The notes under the pieces: model-generated
Seen by the model: only the letters and a program-made list of their open reading frames with translations
Database searches by the model: none
Told to the model about the DNA's origin: nothing
Made by a program: the position numbers and the translations under genes
From: Setomelanomma holmii
Lineage: Eukaryota; Ascomycota; Dothideomycetes; Pleosporales; Phaeosphaeriaceae
Assembly (NCBI GenBank): GCA_010015745.1
Contig: ML978173.1
Span: forward strand, 124,001 to 188,000
Reading direction: 5' to 3'
Length of the DNA: 64,000 nucleotides
Part shown: piece by piece, positions 45,828 through 58,716 of the stretch
Layout: the number at the start of each line of letters is the position of its first letter
How positions within the stretch are numbered: position 1 is the first letter of the stretch

Positions 45828-47114
45828 ATGGCGCGCGACAGCACGGCAGTACAGAACGGCGGAACAAGAAAGCGGAGAAGCAGCATGTCGCAGCAGCTAG
45901 ACGGCGCGGTGCACTCACTAGAGAAGGGGATTGAAGAGCACGCTGAAACACTTGCGCGCAACCCAAAGGAGCAGAAAGAAGCTGGACTTGGACAGTTGGT
46001 CATTTGCGTAGGAGGAATATACGCCAGCTTGTATGCACCGTCCTTGAACGAAGTAGCAATGCAGTGCTAACACGACTATAGTCTGAGCTGGGCTTACCTC
46101 CAAGAACGTCTGACCACCACCACCCACGGCCCTTCGAACGCGCGCTTCAAATACGCCATCTTTCTCAATACCGTCCAGTCCGCCTTCGCCGCCATCACCG
46201 GCCTCGTATACCTCGTGTCGTCTGCGCCTCGCGACCCCAAGACCGGCGCGCGCAAGATTCCCGCAATCTTCCCTTCGAAAGCAATCATTTCCCCGCTCCT
46301 CTTGATCGCGGTCACGTCCTCACTCGCTTCGCCTTTCGGATACGCCAGCTTGAAGCACATTGACTATGTCACATTCATCCTGGCAAAGAGCTGTAAGCTC
46401 CTGCCTGTCATGTTTCTGCACATCTCGCTATTTCAGAAACGATACCCGCTGTACAAATATCTTGTCATCGGCTGCGTCACGCTCGGCGTCGCCGTTTTCA
46501 CCCTACACAACCCGTCCACGGCGAAAAAGGCAGCGAAGAAAGGTCTCGATGCCGATGCGTCCAAGACCCTTGGGCTGTTCTTGCTAGCGGTGAACTTGCT
46601 CTTCGATGGCTTGACGAATACAGTCCAGGATCAAATCTTTGGGACGTTTAAAGGGTTTACAGGACCGCAAATGATGTGTGCGCAAAACATCATTTCAACA
46701 CTGCTTACAACCACATACCTACTCGTCTCCCCATACCTCACATCCACCCCACTCGCACCATACATCGGCCTGTCCGCCAATTCCGCAGGCGAACTCTCCG
46801 ACGCGCTATCCTTCGTAACAACCTACCCTTCCGCGGGCTGGGATGTACTCGCCTTCAGCGCCTGTGGCGCCGTCGGGCAAGTTTTCATTTTCCACACGCT
46901 CGCGCATTTTAGCAGCTTGTTGCTTGTCACGGTCACGGTGACGCGCAAGATGTTGACAATGCTGATGAGCGTGGTGCTGTTTGGGCACCAGGTTACGGGC
47001 ATGCAGTGGGTGGGCGTGGGGTTGGTGTTTGGGGGGATTGGAGCCGAGGCGGAGTTTAATAGGCGGGAGAAGAGGAGGAAGATTGAGGCTCAGAAGGCGG
47101 GAAAAAAGGTGTAG
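45828..47114 (+). CDS. HUT1: HUT1-type UDP-galactose/nucleotide-sugar transporter
   Basis: Two exons, 45828..46030 and 46082..47114 (51-bp intron), give 411 aa. After a serine-rich N-terminus with SLEKGIEEHAETLARNP, the first helix IVICVGGIYASFLSWAYLQE spans the splice junction. Roughly ten hydrophobic segments follow, with the SLC35B1 landmarks LAKSCKLLPVMFLH, FDGLTNTVQDQIF, CGAVGQVFIFHTL and VTRKMLTMLMSVVLFGH. Family members sit in the ER membrane and exchange UDP-galactose or adenine nucleotides needed for glycosylation and protein folding. The basic C-terminus ends AGKKV. Intact; no introns elsewhere. Confidence 0.92.
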
Positions 47115-47383
47115 ATTCTTGGCTGTATTCTCAATCGGCATATTGGCGCATTGGGCGTAGACACACGTCCAAAGTATTTATGGGAAGATGGGATGTGTTT
47201 TGTAGATCAGACTTGCATTGCATTTGAGTCTGATGTAGACTTGTCGAAAACGACTGGGTATATAGATCAGACCACCATCATGGTAGGTTCTGATAAACTA
47301 TCTCTCAACCACACACTCCATGCCCACTACCACCATCGCGTCCACCGTTCTCGGGATTCATTCCACCACAGGCCCTGAGCCAT

Positions 47384-49412
47384 CTAGGCAGTAGGGACTT
47401 GCTCAATCCTGCTACTCGCCGTATCCAGCAGCGCGGGCTTGGCAATCTTCTTCCTCAAAATATGCCTCTTAATGAAATACGGCAGCCACACTTTGGTCTC
47501 GTACTTGAGGTACACGCTCGTGGGGACACTGAAGACTTGGTCCAGTTCTTCGAGCGTGAGCTGCTTTGTCTCGCGCACGAAGCAGAAGATCATGAACCAT
47601 GCTATGAGGTTGAGACCGGCGTAGAACCCGACTGTGGAAGGAATTAGCATGCGTTGAGCAAGTAGGACTTTGGGGACTTACAAGCTCCTGTGCTCGTCAT
47701 AACAGTGCGCATACGCGGGAATGTAAGCGACAGAATGCCGGCGAAGGTGTTGTTGATGCACACCGCCCACGCCATACCCTGCTCACGCTGGATCGTGGGG
47801 AAGACTTCGGCGCTGTATTGGAACGCGACAGGTCCTTCGCCCATACTGTACGCGATCGTGAAGAGGTACACGAACAGCACGACAGGGCCAATTTTACTGC
47901 CTCGACTGGCGGTCTCAGAATCGTTCAGGAGCGACAACCCCGCTGCGAGAAGCGTGACGCACATGATCGGGAACGTGATCAAGCAGAGATTCCGGCGGCC
48001 TTTTGTGTCGATAAGGAAGAGGGTCGGGATAGTGAAGATAACTTGCACCGCGCCGTAGCCGAGAGATGCGTACAGCGCTTCGGTGGGTGTGTAGCCTACG
48101 TCCGTGAAGATGGTACTGGAGTAGAATGAGATAATGTTGATGCCGCACATTTGCTGCGCAATCATGACTGTGCTAGCGCCGTAGTTCGCCCTCCTAATTC
48201 TTGGAACCTTGAAGCAATCCCACAAGCGCGCAAAGTAGCCCGCGCCACGAGCGAGTTTGAGTTCTTCTTGGTAGATGACGTAGCTGTAGTAGTAATCGCG
48301 CGCGCCGATGATAGGGTGTGCGCGGAGTTTGGCCATGGATTTGAAGCCCTGTGCGATTTTGCCGTGCTTCATGAGCCAGCGCGGCGACTCGGGGCAGAAG
48401 AAAATGCCGATGGCGAGGATGAAGGAGGGAATGAAGGCCGAGCCGAGTTGGAGGCGCCAGGCGATGCGGGGGACGTCTTTGACGATGACGTTGGCGCAGA
48501 AGCCGCAGAAGATGCCTGTGTGGGTGAAGGTATTAGTCACGTGTTTTGCGGGATAGTGATGGCGTAGTTGGAAGGGTGTTAGGACTCACCAATGACGACC
48601 CAGAGTTGCCAGAACATGACGAGCGCGCCTCGAATGCGGGCTGGTGCCATCTCAGCAGAGTAAATGGGCACGGTGGCGTTCTTTGCGCCAATTCCAATGC
48701 CCATGACGAAGCGCGCGGCGAAGAGTCCTTGCCATGACTTTGCGAAACCAGAGCCAATTGGCGTGGCTGTGAGACAGAGCGCAGTAAGGAAGATCTCGCC
48801 TCGTCGTCCGAGGTAATGGTTGAGTGGGTCGGTGATGAAAGCGCCAATGAGACCGGCAGTCAAAAAGATGATGGAGTTGATGATTCCGACAATCCACTCA
48901 TCAGTGCCTTTACCGTCGATGCCGAACTCTGTGGGGAAAGACAAATTGGCGCCGTTGGAACCAGTCTGGTCCCAGCCTTGGGTGGCAGCTCCAATGGCAC
49001 AGAGACCAATTGAGTACCAGAGCATGACAGGACCATTCCACTTGTGATCGCGCTCATAAATCAGAGCCGCGCGCTCGTCTTCTCGCAAGTCTGAGAGCAT
49101 TTCAAATCGCTCTGGGTCACGCGCAACAAGAGCAGCGCGGCCAAAGAGCTCCGCGTGCTCGGCCATGCCATTGGACGTCGCGAACTCGGCCGCATCAGCG
49201 ACCGCAGCTTGCTTGGACAGGCGCGCAAGCGGGTTGTGGACAATGTTGCCCGTGACCGATTGCCTACGTCCCGTGTCCTCTGCCAAATCTGGCGACTCGG
49301 AGTGGTGAATCTTCTCATTCTCGGGCGCGATAATCTTCTCATTGTGGTGCGCGTTGGGATCGGTGTAGACCTCCTTCTCAGGAAGGCCGTTGTGGACCTC
49401 TTTGTCCGACAT
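47384..49412 (-). CDS. MFS sugar/polyol transporter
   Basis: Three exons: 49412..48590, 48515..47682 and 47631..47384, all GT-AG and phase-consistent, giving 634 aa. A long hydrophilic N-terminus of about 130 residues precedes twelve predicted helices. Sugar-porter signatures are present: GWDQTGSNGANL after helix 1, NHYLGRRGEIFL, ARFVMGIGIGAKNATVPIY, PESPRWL and DTKGRRNLCL. The AFGFYAGLNLIAW and ETKQLTLEELDQVF regions end the family domain. A plasma-membrane hexose or polyol (for example myo-inositol) proton symporter is likely; substrate not readable. Convergent with the HUT1 gene, 269 bp apart. Intact. Confidence 0.92.
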
Positions 49413-50927
49413 GGTGGGCAGCGATTGCGATTGACCTCTGGGAATTCGAGAAAGAGCAGAGCGACAGGTCAGCGCTCGAAATCCGGGGGAGCACACGAGC
49501 CTTTCAAGCCTGGGGATGGAGGGCTAAAGGTGGGTCCCTCAACGTTTGCAAGGGCTTTCACTGAGCTTTCCAAGCGCGGAACAGGACGCTGCGTAGCATC
49601 CGGGTAAGTGGTACAGGTAGCTTTGCAAGGCACGGAGCGTTGATGTTACAATCGGCATCCCAGCACGCTTATCTCCACCAACAATACGTCATTGTCCGGT
49701 GGTGAAGGACGCACGCTAGCGCCCATGTTCATGAACGTCTCCACTTATTCTCCACATGGAGTCCTCAATGCGGAGACGATGGACAAGCTCGTGAGCCGTT
49801 AGCTCAGCCATGCTTATGTTCAGCATCTTGGCTCTTACTCCAAGATTCGCGCACGCCGAAGACGTGTGCGCGCGATGCATGCGAGCATGCGTGCGCTCGG
49901 TCGAATGTTCCGTGCTCGCGGCGCCGCTGCTTCCTCGGATGGCCCTTCGGATTGCCTGTTGTGGTTATGCTGGTGCAGCTAATGAGCCCTGCAGTCCGCC
50001 CGGGCTCACGAGGCACAACGGCTGCCGGACAATGGTGCGGCTTGCAGGCATGAAACAACGAGACGGGAGGCTGAAGCGGGGTACACGCCTCTGTAGCGCA
50101 CCGTGGCTTTCATCCATGATGATTTGAGCCTTGTAGCGTTGTGATGGTCAGGCGGGCAAGGCGTTTAGCTGTGTGAGCCGCTAATGTCACGGTAGCCTCT
50201 TTCGGTTAGCCGGCACAGAAAAGCCGTGAGCATGGCAAACCTTGTCGAGCGTATCAAGACGTAATGCCGAGCACACACAAGTTTCGACTCACGATGCCCG
50301 AATTCGGGCCACGAAACGGGAGGCCTTATGTATGTCGTTTTCCCATGGTTCGACGTTGCGGGGTCTTTTGTCGTCTGACAACCACGTCTGCTGTTCAAAC
50401 TGTTGCTCTCGATGTTCGTGGCTTTCGAGCAGGGTTACATTCGAATCGAGGTATCCCCATGGGCGAAATTGGAGACTCCACAACTCTTGTCCAGACCAAC
50501 GTCCCCACCTCTTAACATGTCTCCAGTTTTAATCGATGTACTCGGTGCCGACAGCACTTGTCTGATCCTTGGAGGCTCAGCTGCAGATTCCTCACTGTCA
50601 CAAGATTGGCAGCACTGCATATCATTGGTTTCCCTGCGCTGAAATATCACTCGACTTGGTATCTTGTTGGTCCCACTTCGAATATCACGCCATGAGCCGC
50701 CGAGCCGCATGCACTCTCACATTCATTGGCTGGACCTTCACAGTGGCATTGATGCGATTGGGCCATCAGTCTGCCAACGGAATGCATTGGACTAGCAACT
50801 AGTCCTTACTTGCGGCTGAACCAATCACATGAAAACGATTCTTCTGCTGCGAAGAGCCCATACAAAGTTCATTTTATCTAGAAATTGTGTCTTCGGCGGC
50901 TAAACATTCTTCCTTGGTGTCTCTACG
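49413..50927. other. 1.5-kb intergenic region
   Basis: Upstream of the sugar transporter and downstream of an acidic-tail protein gene (both minus). GC-rich with an imperfect palindrome (GATGCATGCGAGCATGCGTG core) near 49875-49895. Short frames are unconvincing. It should contain the transporter promoter. Confidence 0.5.
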
Positions 50928-51713
50928 CTACGGAACATACTCATCGTCGCTATCGTTGTCTTCGACTGGGTCTTCCTCATCCTCATCATCCTCCTCCTCG
51001 TACTCCTGATCTCCGCCTTCAGCATCTGCAACATCCTCCGCGGCCGCAATCAGCTCACTGCCGACTTTTCGTCGCCCACTCCCAGCCCTTGATCCTACCT
51101 TGTCGTGTTTCTCTTTTCCCTTCCCCTTGCCGTTAAACCCCTTTGTCTTGTTCTTGCGCGGATTCTGGAGCCGCCCATATACCTTCTCCAGATCAAAAGC
51201 GGGCAGATCTGGGAAATGGTCTTGCGCTATGATTTCAAAGCTCATCCTCTCCTTCTGGTACAATCTCACCAACTTGACGTCGTCGGTACTGTCCCAAGTT
51301 GGGCCCTTCTTTGGGTCTTTCAGTTGCATGAACTGATTTCTGAATTGGTTGAGATTTCGGGTTGGAAAGAAGTGCTGGAGGATGACCTCATCCTTCAGAT
51401 CTGGTAACACGAATCGTTTGAGGCAGAGCAAGGCTCGTTTGTCTTTCTCGGCCCAAAACTCGCGTTTATCGTAGCCGACTACCTTCGGACGGGGAGTGTT
51501 GCGGGCTAGATCAGTAGTCCAGCCGAATCCATCCAACTCTCCTGCCATGACATTGCTCTTCTCGAGAGTCAACTCTAAAGCTTCAAGAGCTTCATTGCGT
51601 CTGTCGTTGAGAAGTACTATGTCTTGGGCTTGGGCGAGCGGATTTGCAGCCAAAGATATGCTGTTTGAACTATCTGCAGCAACGGAGGAATCCATGACTG
51701 AAGCTGCGACCAT
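50928..51713 (-). CDS. Hypothetical protein with acidic tail, possibly SANT/Myb-like
   Basis: Single exon, 261 aa. The N-terminus is predicted helical (RRNEALEALELTLEKSNVMA). The centre contains tryptophan-spaced helices with FFPTRNLNQFRNQFMQLKDP and PTWDSTDDVKLVRLYQKERM, reminiscent of Myb/SANT repeats, where W and hydrophobic residues are regularly spaced. A basic linker (GKGKGKEKHDKVGSR) and a strongly acidic C-terminus (EEEDDEDEEDPVEDNDSDDE) follow. Together these suggest a nuclear, chromatin-associated protein, but I cannot name the family. Intact. Confidence 0.65.
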   Translation of the reverse strand: MVAASVMDSSVAADSSNSISLAANPLAQAQDIVLLNDRRNEALEALELTLEKSNVMAGELDGFGWTTDLARNTPRPKVVGYDKREFWAEKDKRALLCLKRFVLPDLKDEVILQHFFPTRNLNQFRNQFMQLKDPKKGPTWDSTDDVKLVRLYQKERMSFEIIAQDHFPDLPAFDLEKVYGRLQNPRKNKTKGFNGKGKGKEKHDKVGSRAGSGRRKVGSELIAAAEDVADAEGGDQEYEEEDDEDEEDPVEDNDSDDEYVP

Positions 51714-52146
51714 GACGGTGGCTGCTGCAGCCTATCTGTATGATCCGTTGATTGCTCCCCCATTCCTTTCCAGCTTGTGGTGGAAGCACGTAGCCCACAA
51801 TCACGACGGTGTTGTCGACCACAACCAGCGATATGATGTTCATAGATCACGCTGATAGTCCTGCACCACAAAGCAAGTCTTCCATGACGGGGCAAGAATT
51901 CCTGACTAAAAGCAAGCATCGAGTATTCGGTAAATCACAACACCTGGGACAACGAGACCGTAGGGTCGAACAAAGCAGTCAAGAGGGCTGATGCGACTCA
52001 GTGGTTTATACTCGCTTTTCTACTCAATCATGGTTTTGCAAAGGGGGTATCAAGCTTTTCTGTTCATCTGATCCTCAGTCCATACTATCGCGAAGCGTTT
52101 CAGCCTCTCTCATGATCTCTAACTCGTCTCTGCCAACTTTGCTGTC
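51714..52146. other. Spacer
   Basis: About 430 bp between two minus-strand genes; promoter of the acidic-tail protein. Nothing else seen. Confidence 0.5.
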
Positions 52147-53937
52147 TCACGTCTTCAGCTGTTTCGCCAGATCATCGTACTCCGTCCAGATGTCCTTGAC
52201 CACGTCCTTGTACTTGGTCCATGCGGCATCCAGATCTTTCTCAGTGTTGCCAGGGAAGTCACCGTGTTCGATAATGATGGCCATGCTCTTCTTCCCGTTG
52301 AACTTCCAGTATCCCAGGAGAGTCAGACTACCACGATCCCAAGCAAATCCTTCCTCCAGGCGGACATCTGGTTTGGCATAGCGACGCTTCCTACCAGGAC
52401 CTTTGGCAGGAGTTGCACCTGGGATGAGCTCGGCCGCTATGCCCGCGAGGGGCAGGACGAGGTCTGGTAGCGAGGCAACAAGCTCAGTGTGAGTCTCATC
52501 CCGGTCAGGACTGCTGGCGACTGGACTGCTAGCGGCGTCACGGCCTGCACCGATACTTGGCCGAGGACTGCCAAACGTGCCGGGGCTGAACATCTGCGAG
52601 CGATCTACAACACGATGCATCAGCCTGGAATTCATTGTAAATGTTTCACAGTTCAACTTACTACCGAGCGAGCTCTGACGGCCTCCTGGAGTTCGCGGAA
52701 TAGCGGGATCTGAATCATAACATGTCAGCGCGGATGCTTCGATTGGTCAATGAGTGAAGACTTACGTGACGACGGGCTTTGGGCACTGGCAGGAGTCCTT
52801 GGTCGTGCTGTTACGCGCGAGAGTCGACCTGACTTCGCTAGACAGGATAAGTCAGCCCGGACACTGCATTTCACCACTGAGGAACTTACGTGGCTGGTTC
52901 AGCGGGTCACGGGAGTGTACGTTGTCCTCCGCGTCTGCCATGAAGGTCGCTTCGTACGGGACCCCGGGGGTGGCAGTGAACATTGAGCCAGCGGAGTGGA
53001 AGCGCCAGTACCCATCTTCAGTGTACTCGAAGCTGTTATCGTTGTCATTGTTCGGAGAAGACATCTTGGTTGATCATATATCGAGTTGGGCTCATGTGCG
53101 GTACGTACCGCTGCGGATCGACCTGATTTTCTTGAGCTCCGATGGACCCAGCGGCGCCGTAAGAATTTTGATGTGTCCAGGGTAAGAAGTGCGCGAACGG
53201 ACTCATGCGATCGATATCGTGGTGTTGGAGCAGTTCGTAATCGTAGAACCTCGCTGACTGTTTGAGTTGAGCTGGCGTATACATCTGGTATGCGGGCTGA
53301 CTCAGTGACTCTGCAGTGTCCGTGGTGGGTCGAAGTACGCATGCTGTGGAGCAGCCAGATCCGTGGCCCCCCAAAATCTGTCAGAAAGCTAACACTATCA
53401 ATCTACGGGCTCTTTCTTACCTGGCTCTTCCGCAAAAACGCTCGCAAAGCTGGCACGAAAGGCGTGAAGTTTAGCATATAGGACAGCGCCAGGCATGCGG
53501 TAGCCAAGACGAGCGAGTGCAATATGGAGGGAGAGGGCTGCGTTGCCACACTGTTGCATAAGGTCGAATGCCTCTTCGAGCGCAATTCTGAGGGCGCCAG
53601 CGCCGATCTGTAGGTCAGCTGCGAGCGCGGCGAGCGCCATGTTGGCTATGGGACTTCCGTCGTTCATGTCTAGAGGTGTACGAGTGGGTAGATGGATTCC
53701 AATGTAGTTTCGAAGGGCTTTATGTTCGTACGCTCTGAGGTTTTGACCTTTTTCAGGAAAGCTGGAAGTGATTCGGTCGATGAGTTGCGGATGGTTGTAG
53801 ATAGCGAGTGGTACTTGGCAGGGATCTCGAGTGGATTGAGTGAAAGGAGATCTGATGGGCCTTGGCAATCGCGTGCTCATCACTGTGAAGAATGGCAAGT
53901 GGACTGCCAGGTCACTAGATAAATCACGGCCAGACAT
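52147..53937 (-). CDS. Hypothetical multi-exon protein (one gene or two overlapping)
   Basis: Best model has six exons: 53937..53421, 53343..53109, 53032..52890, 52837..52766, 52709..52665 and 52604..52147; the lengths sum to a multiple of three (489 aa) and every junction is GT-AG. The N-terminal part has SSFPEKGQNLRAYEHKALRN and alanine-rich helices. The middle contains YTPAQLKQSARFYDYELLQH and YTEDGYWRFHSAGSMFTATP, the C-terminus GYWKFNGKKSMAIIIEHGDF. An alternative start at 53064 would give a separate 249-aa protein from the last exons, in the same frame. No known family is recognised. The last exon is well conserved in style and certainly coding. Confidence 0.55.
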
Positions 53938-54028
53938 TTCATAAGAGCGCCGTCGCGATACTACCTACGGTGCGTTCTCGCAATGGACCCTATTCAAGCT
54001 TGTAGTGTATATGCGTCCATATGTTCCT

Positions 54029-55893
54029 TCACGCTCTACACAGCCGACCAGCTTTGTCTTGTATCCACTCCTCGCTGCCCACCGCAGTAGTGGCATACAA
54101 CAACCCTTCTGGGTCCCACTTCTTTTTGAGTCCGCTCAGTCTCTCCCAATTGCTTCCATAGAACTCCTCTTTCCACTTGGGGTTTCGGAAGTCGGCTTCA
54201 TTCATATATGCACCACTCGCCAACTCCTGCAGCGGTGGCATGATATCCTCCGTGAGCTGCCGTTCTTGCTCATCCATAACCGCGAAAGGCACGTTGTAGT
54301 TCCATTGTTGGCTGATGACGAAGTATGACAGTAGATCCCGCCAACCTGAATGCACTGCATTCGATGGCGTCGAGGGATCCTTCACAGAACCATCGAATCC
54401 GTACGAGATGACAGTGAAGTTGGTGGTGGTGCTGATATGCCGCAGGCGTTTGATCAGCTCCAGGCTCGTCGCATTCGAGATTGCAGTCTCGCGAGAAATC
54501 ATAGCACCGCCTTGTAATTGGGCTGAGTAGAATGTGCCATATGGGAACGGGCCGATGTAGTGATTTGCGTGTTCGTAGAAATTCGGGTATGAAGTGACGT
54601 TCAACTGATACGCAATACCTTGGCCAGTGAGGTAGTCTGTGAAGGGCATCATGACGGACCGCATGTCGTCTTCTGTTGCTCCGGGAATGGTGGTTTCGCC
54701 AATGAAGAAGACCGGCCCGGCTACGGCCCACTGTATGTGAGCTCCTGCATCGAGGATCCCGGGAAGCGCGTTGCGATGGAAAAACGAGACCGCATTCCAA
54801 AGAGCATCGTCGTCGACATTTCCAGAGGGGGAAGAGAAAGCGAAGGTCAAGCCGCCAATGATACTATCTGGATGTGCGCGGGATATCAACGATAGCACGA
54901 CGCCATAGGTGCCACCGCCTCCGCCTGATAGAGCCCAGTAAAGGTCCGTGTTCTCGGTTGGTGACGCAGTGACAATCTTTCCATCCGTAGTGACCACTTC
55001 CCACTCGAGAGCTTGATCGGCGCCCATTCCATGCTTGCCGCTCAACAGTCTGCAATAATCAGTAACAGCTTATGCAAAGTATTGGTAACTTACGAATGTC
55101 CACCTCCTTGAGTGTAACCACCAACGACGCCAACAGTAATGCACTGACCTCCGAGAACCGTGAGACCTGCCATGTGTGCTGCTGTATATGCTTCGAATGC
55201 CTGGACGCCAGCACCCATCTTGAAAGCGGGGCCGGTGTAGCTAGAGCTGGTATAATTCACAGCTTCGATGACTTTGAGGTTATGCATCCACAAACTCAGC
55301 GCGCCTTTGCCAGTCGATTTGCCAAGGTAGCTGTCTTCGTTGAGTCCTCATTTCTTGCCTTGAACCGAAGAATACTTACTCATGACCTGTATTTTTAATG
55401 ACCAGCCGGATGTTATTGGCTTGCGCGAACTTCATACCGGCAATCACATCGGTTGCATTATGCACCTCGATTGCGTAATCCACATAGTTGCCCTGGAGGC
55501 ATGGAGAGCTTTGCGGTGTGAACGGGTTACAACTCGCATTTTGCTGGTAGGCAGCCATGAACCCGGACGGGTCATCAAAGCTGCAGCAGAATTTAGATAT
55601 GGACCTCAAAATGTGTTTATCACGTACTGTCCCCACGGATATATCCATGTTTGGTTCAACGCCTCGCACGCGGCTGCATCATAAGTCGGGTCGTGACAAA
55701 CGTGCCCAGCTGGTGTGGTCTTCATCAAGCGTCCGGACACACTCGCGTTCAATGTCTGCCATTCTTCGATGCTAGGCCACCCCTCGTCTCCAGGAATCTT
55801 CCGGCATCCAAATGTCGCCCCTGATCTGTCGTGGACGTTGAGGCTGAAGCTGACCGCTACGAACAAGCTCTCCAGCAAGACGGAAAGGAGCAT
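54029..55893 (-). CDS. FAD-linked oxidase (berberine-bridge-enzyme-like)
   Basis: Four exons: 55893..55628, 55580..55380, 55330..55094 and 55049..54029, all GT-AG and in phase, giving 574 aa. MLLSVLLESLFVAVSFSLNV is a signal peptide. The FAD-binding PCMH domain is seen in NNIRLVIKNTGHDYLGKSTG, FKMGAGVQAFEAYTAAH and VGVVGGYTQGGGHSLLSG, completed by splicing. The substrate domain and the C-terminal BBE motif follow, with NPKWKEEFYGSNWERLSGLK and KKWDPEGLLYATTAVGSEEW. Members oxidise sugars, alkaloids or polyketide intermediates using FAD, producing H2O2, and are often in secondary-metabolite clusters. N-glycosylation sites support secretion. Intact. Confidence 0.92.
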
Positions 55894-57127
55894 ACTTATC
55901 TCAGGTGGAATTGCTGCTCGGTTCGCAATGTTGTAGGAGAGGTGCGTTCATGTCAGAAGTACTGAACCGCAAAGACAACATGTGAGCTAATTTTCCGATC
56001 GGGCGTAAGTGCGATCATGGTACTACTCGGGAGACCATGGTCCGGGAGTCAATTCTTAGTGACCGCTTCTTGAAGCTAGAGTGATCTGCAGGGCCGAGCT
56101 GTGGACCAATGGAAGTGGCGTTGGCGGCCGGTCGCCCTGCATATTAGATGAATTCGATCGGCGGTCAGCAGGAAGGCGCATCCGAGGATGGGGTCTGAAC
56201 AAGGCGTGGAACGAGCTGGATGTCGTGGCCATCTCGTGAATCGAACGTACATGCGATATACGCATATGTATCTCAAAAAGCCTTGGGGCTTTCTAGGTCG
56301 ACTTCACTCATTGTTGATTGCGAGCGATCGATCATCGCATTGGAAGCGATTGAGACGGAAGGTGGGGTCGAAAAGCACGGACTTGCCACCAACCAAACAG
56401 GGATCGCACGTGGGAATGTCCTTCACCACTAGCACCAGCCACATCCACGATGACCATCTGTTCATCCTATCTCAGATCACGTCCAGATGTTCGCGCGTGA
56501 TTGTGGAGCAACGCATTATGTTCGGGACACCACACGCCTTTAAGCGACTGGTCCAGCTACGAATCTGGGCGGCGTCCTCGTGTGGGAAGAAATCTATAAT
56601 ATCGGAACGATATGCGCCCTGATGCTAGTGTGTGTAGCTATGCGCCGGTTCCTTGGTGATGAAATCTTGTGTAGCAATGAGCGTGGAAGCTTCTATTGGG
56701 TGTTATGTGCTGGAAATACCGTTGAGTTAGGGTAAGGAATAAATATTTCATCTCCCTTTCCTCCCCTATATCAGATATCCCCTGAGTACTCACACGGCCT
56801 TGTAGAAACGAACCTCCAACAGCTTACCCGCCCATGCTTTTCGCAGCAATGACCACGTCACACTTGTCCTTATTGCATCCAAAGACAAGGATTCGCTGCG
56901 TCTTTCCCTCAAGGCTAGGCTTAAATTGCTTCACACGCTCGTCAGTGCTGTCCTCATCTACAAGCTCCACCATCTCATTGCACTCTGTCGCACAGGGTTC
57001 GCCAACTCTACTCCTGGATGCATGACACGTTACAGCAAGGTGACATTAGGAGATTTGTAGCTCAGGCTCCGGAGTGATTGCTGAGGTCTCGATGACAGCC
57101 TTTGGTGACTCTCGTGAGCTAGCCCAT
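55894..57127. other. 1.23-kb spacer upstream of the oxidase
   Basis: Contains the oxidase promoter and the 3' end of the Zn2Cys6 regulator, which is on the same strand. Short frames on the plus strand (56188-56622) are unconvincing. Nothing else recognised. Confidence 0.5.
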
Positions 57128-58716
57128 TCATGACACGTAGAACATGTGCAGTCCATCTTGGAGCGCACTAATTTCGTTGTTGTCCATTGCCACTTTCTCT
57201 GCTTGCGGTATGTTGCAATTGCGACCAAGCCTCTTCAATTGTCCCATCGCGAACGCCCTGACCTCCGCGCTTGCTAAATCCGCACTTTTCACCACCGAAA
57301 GCGGCCACAACAGCGAAGTTACAGAAGCCTCAGCTTGCACTATTGGGGAGCTCGAAAGAAACCATGCCGGGGTTCGATCGTGTTCCTCAGGCATCTTGGC
57401 TTCTGATACGCTGGCACAGATGTCCACTGCCATTTGCTGAATGTTATTTGCGGCCTGGGTCTTTATTGCTTGCGCAGAGTCGAGCTGTAGGTCGGCAGCA
57501 TAGCAGCTTAGTATCTCGTTGAGCAGTATGCGTGTCATGCGGTACGAATTCCAGAGCTGAACTGCTCGTGGGGTCGCATAGCTGTGCGCACCTAGAACGT
57601 AGGCTGTTGGAGACGGGTTCTGGCCATTCAGCACCTGGAAAGGGGAAGCTGACATGAGGCCAAAACCGAAGTCGGCATACTGGTCATCGAGCTTTTTCGT
57701 AGCAACGACAATCTCTTCAGCAGTCATCCGTGCTTCGTCGATATCGGGGAGCAGTCTTGATACCTCACCGGTAAGGTATGCCAGATGGTATTTGGGAGAA
57801 TGAGACTCGTACCGAGCTGCAACTGCAACAAGCTCTAGTATTTCCGGTGGCACTCGCGTCTTGCGCTGAAGGCTATTCACGCAAATGACGTTCGCGACCT
57901 GTACGAACAAGTTTCGACCCACGGTCGATTCCAATTGTTGCGGGCCGCGGAGTTTGAGCAGCTCAAGAGCCCCACGCGTATGCATGTCCCAACTTACAGG
58001 GGTGCTCGAGCCAGACCACGTGATTGCTTCGAACAGTCCCAGTAGGAGAACCGAGATCAGTGTTGTGTCCTTTCTGGCTGATAGTGGATCTGCAAGGCAC
58101 GCATTCGTCTCCGATAACGCCTGAGCGTACGTCTGTCGTGCCTCATTGAGGAGATCTGCGCGACCAACTTTTCGTGCGAAAGTTGCGATGGAGGCCGCGC
58201 GAATGCATGCAAGGAGAAGCCCGTTGCTTGCAGACTGTAAATATAACGATTGCAGATAGTCAAAGTGGCTTCCTGGAACGTAGCATAGCATGAAGTTGGC
58301 GACAGCAAAATCCTCGGTCGGGTGGGATGGTTGCCACCAAAGCACTGGTTTTAATGTCCAAGTTTCGTACTTGTTTTCTGTCGACGTTGAGGTACACAAC
58401 GATATGTCGTTATCATCACGCTTTGCTCCAACTCGCTTTGTTTGGGTAGCGCGACGGTTGGTGGCCTGGTAGCTCCTCTGTGCGCGCCGCATGACACTTT
58501 CGCTTTCATCGCGAAAAGACTGTTCCAACGGGTCGCGATAGCCCCCACACTGATTGTTCATCCTCTTGCATTGAGTGCAGCTTGGCTTCAGTCTGTCGCA
58601 CTGTGAAGCGTTAGCAAATGCCATCTCGACAAGTAAATGACAACTTCTGGTTTTACCTTGATGCGGCGAGCTCGACAAGCAGAACATGACGCGGATGGCC
58701 TGCCGCGAGATCTCAT
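57128..58716 (-). CDS. Zn2Cys6 transcription factor
   Basis: Two exons, 58716..58657 and 58600..57128 (56-bp intron), give 510 aa. The first exon encodes MRSRGRPSASCSACRARRIK, and the intron falls inside the zinc cluster, which resumes CDRLKPSCTQCKRMNNQCGG. All six cysteines are present. A linker follows, then the fungal-specific middle-homology region (FMLCYVPGSHFDYLQSLYLQ, WDMHTRGALELLKLRG). Such regulators often control nearby catabolic or specialised-metabolism genes. The FAD-linked oxidase start is about 1.2 kb downstream on the same strand, so co-regulation is possible but not shown. Confidence 0.92.

Noticed and set aside
49866..49900. GC-rich palindrome-like GATGCATGCGAGCATGCGTG
   Set aside because: Imperfect, short and in ordinary GC-rich intergenic DNA; no paired element or duplication.
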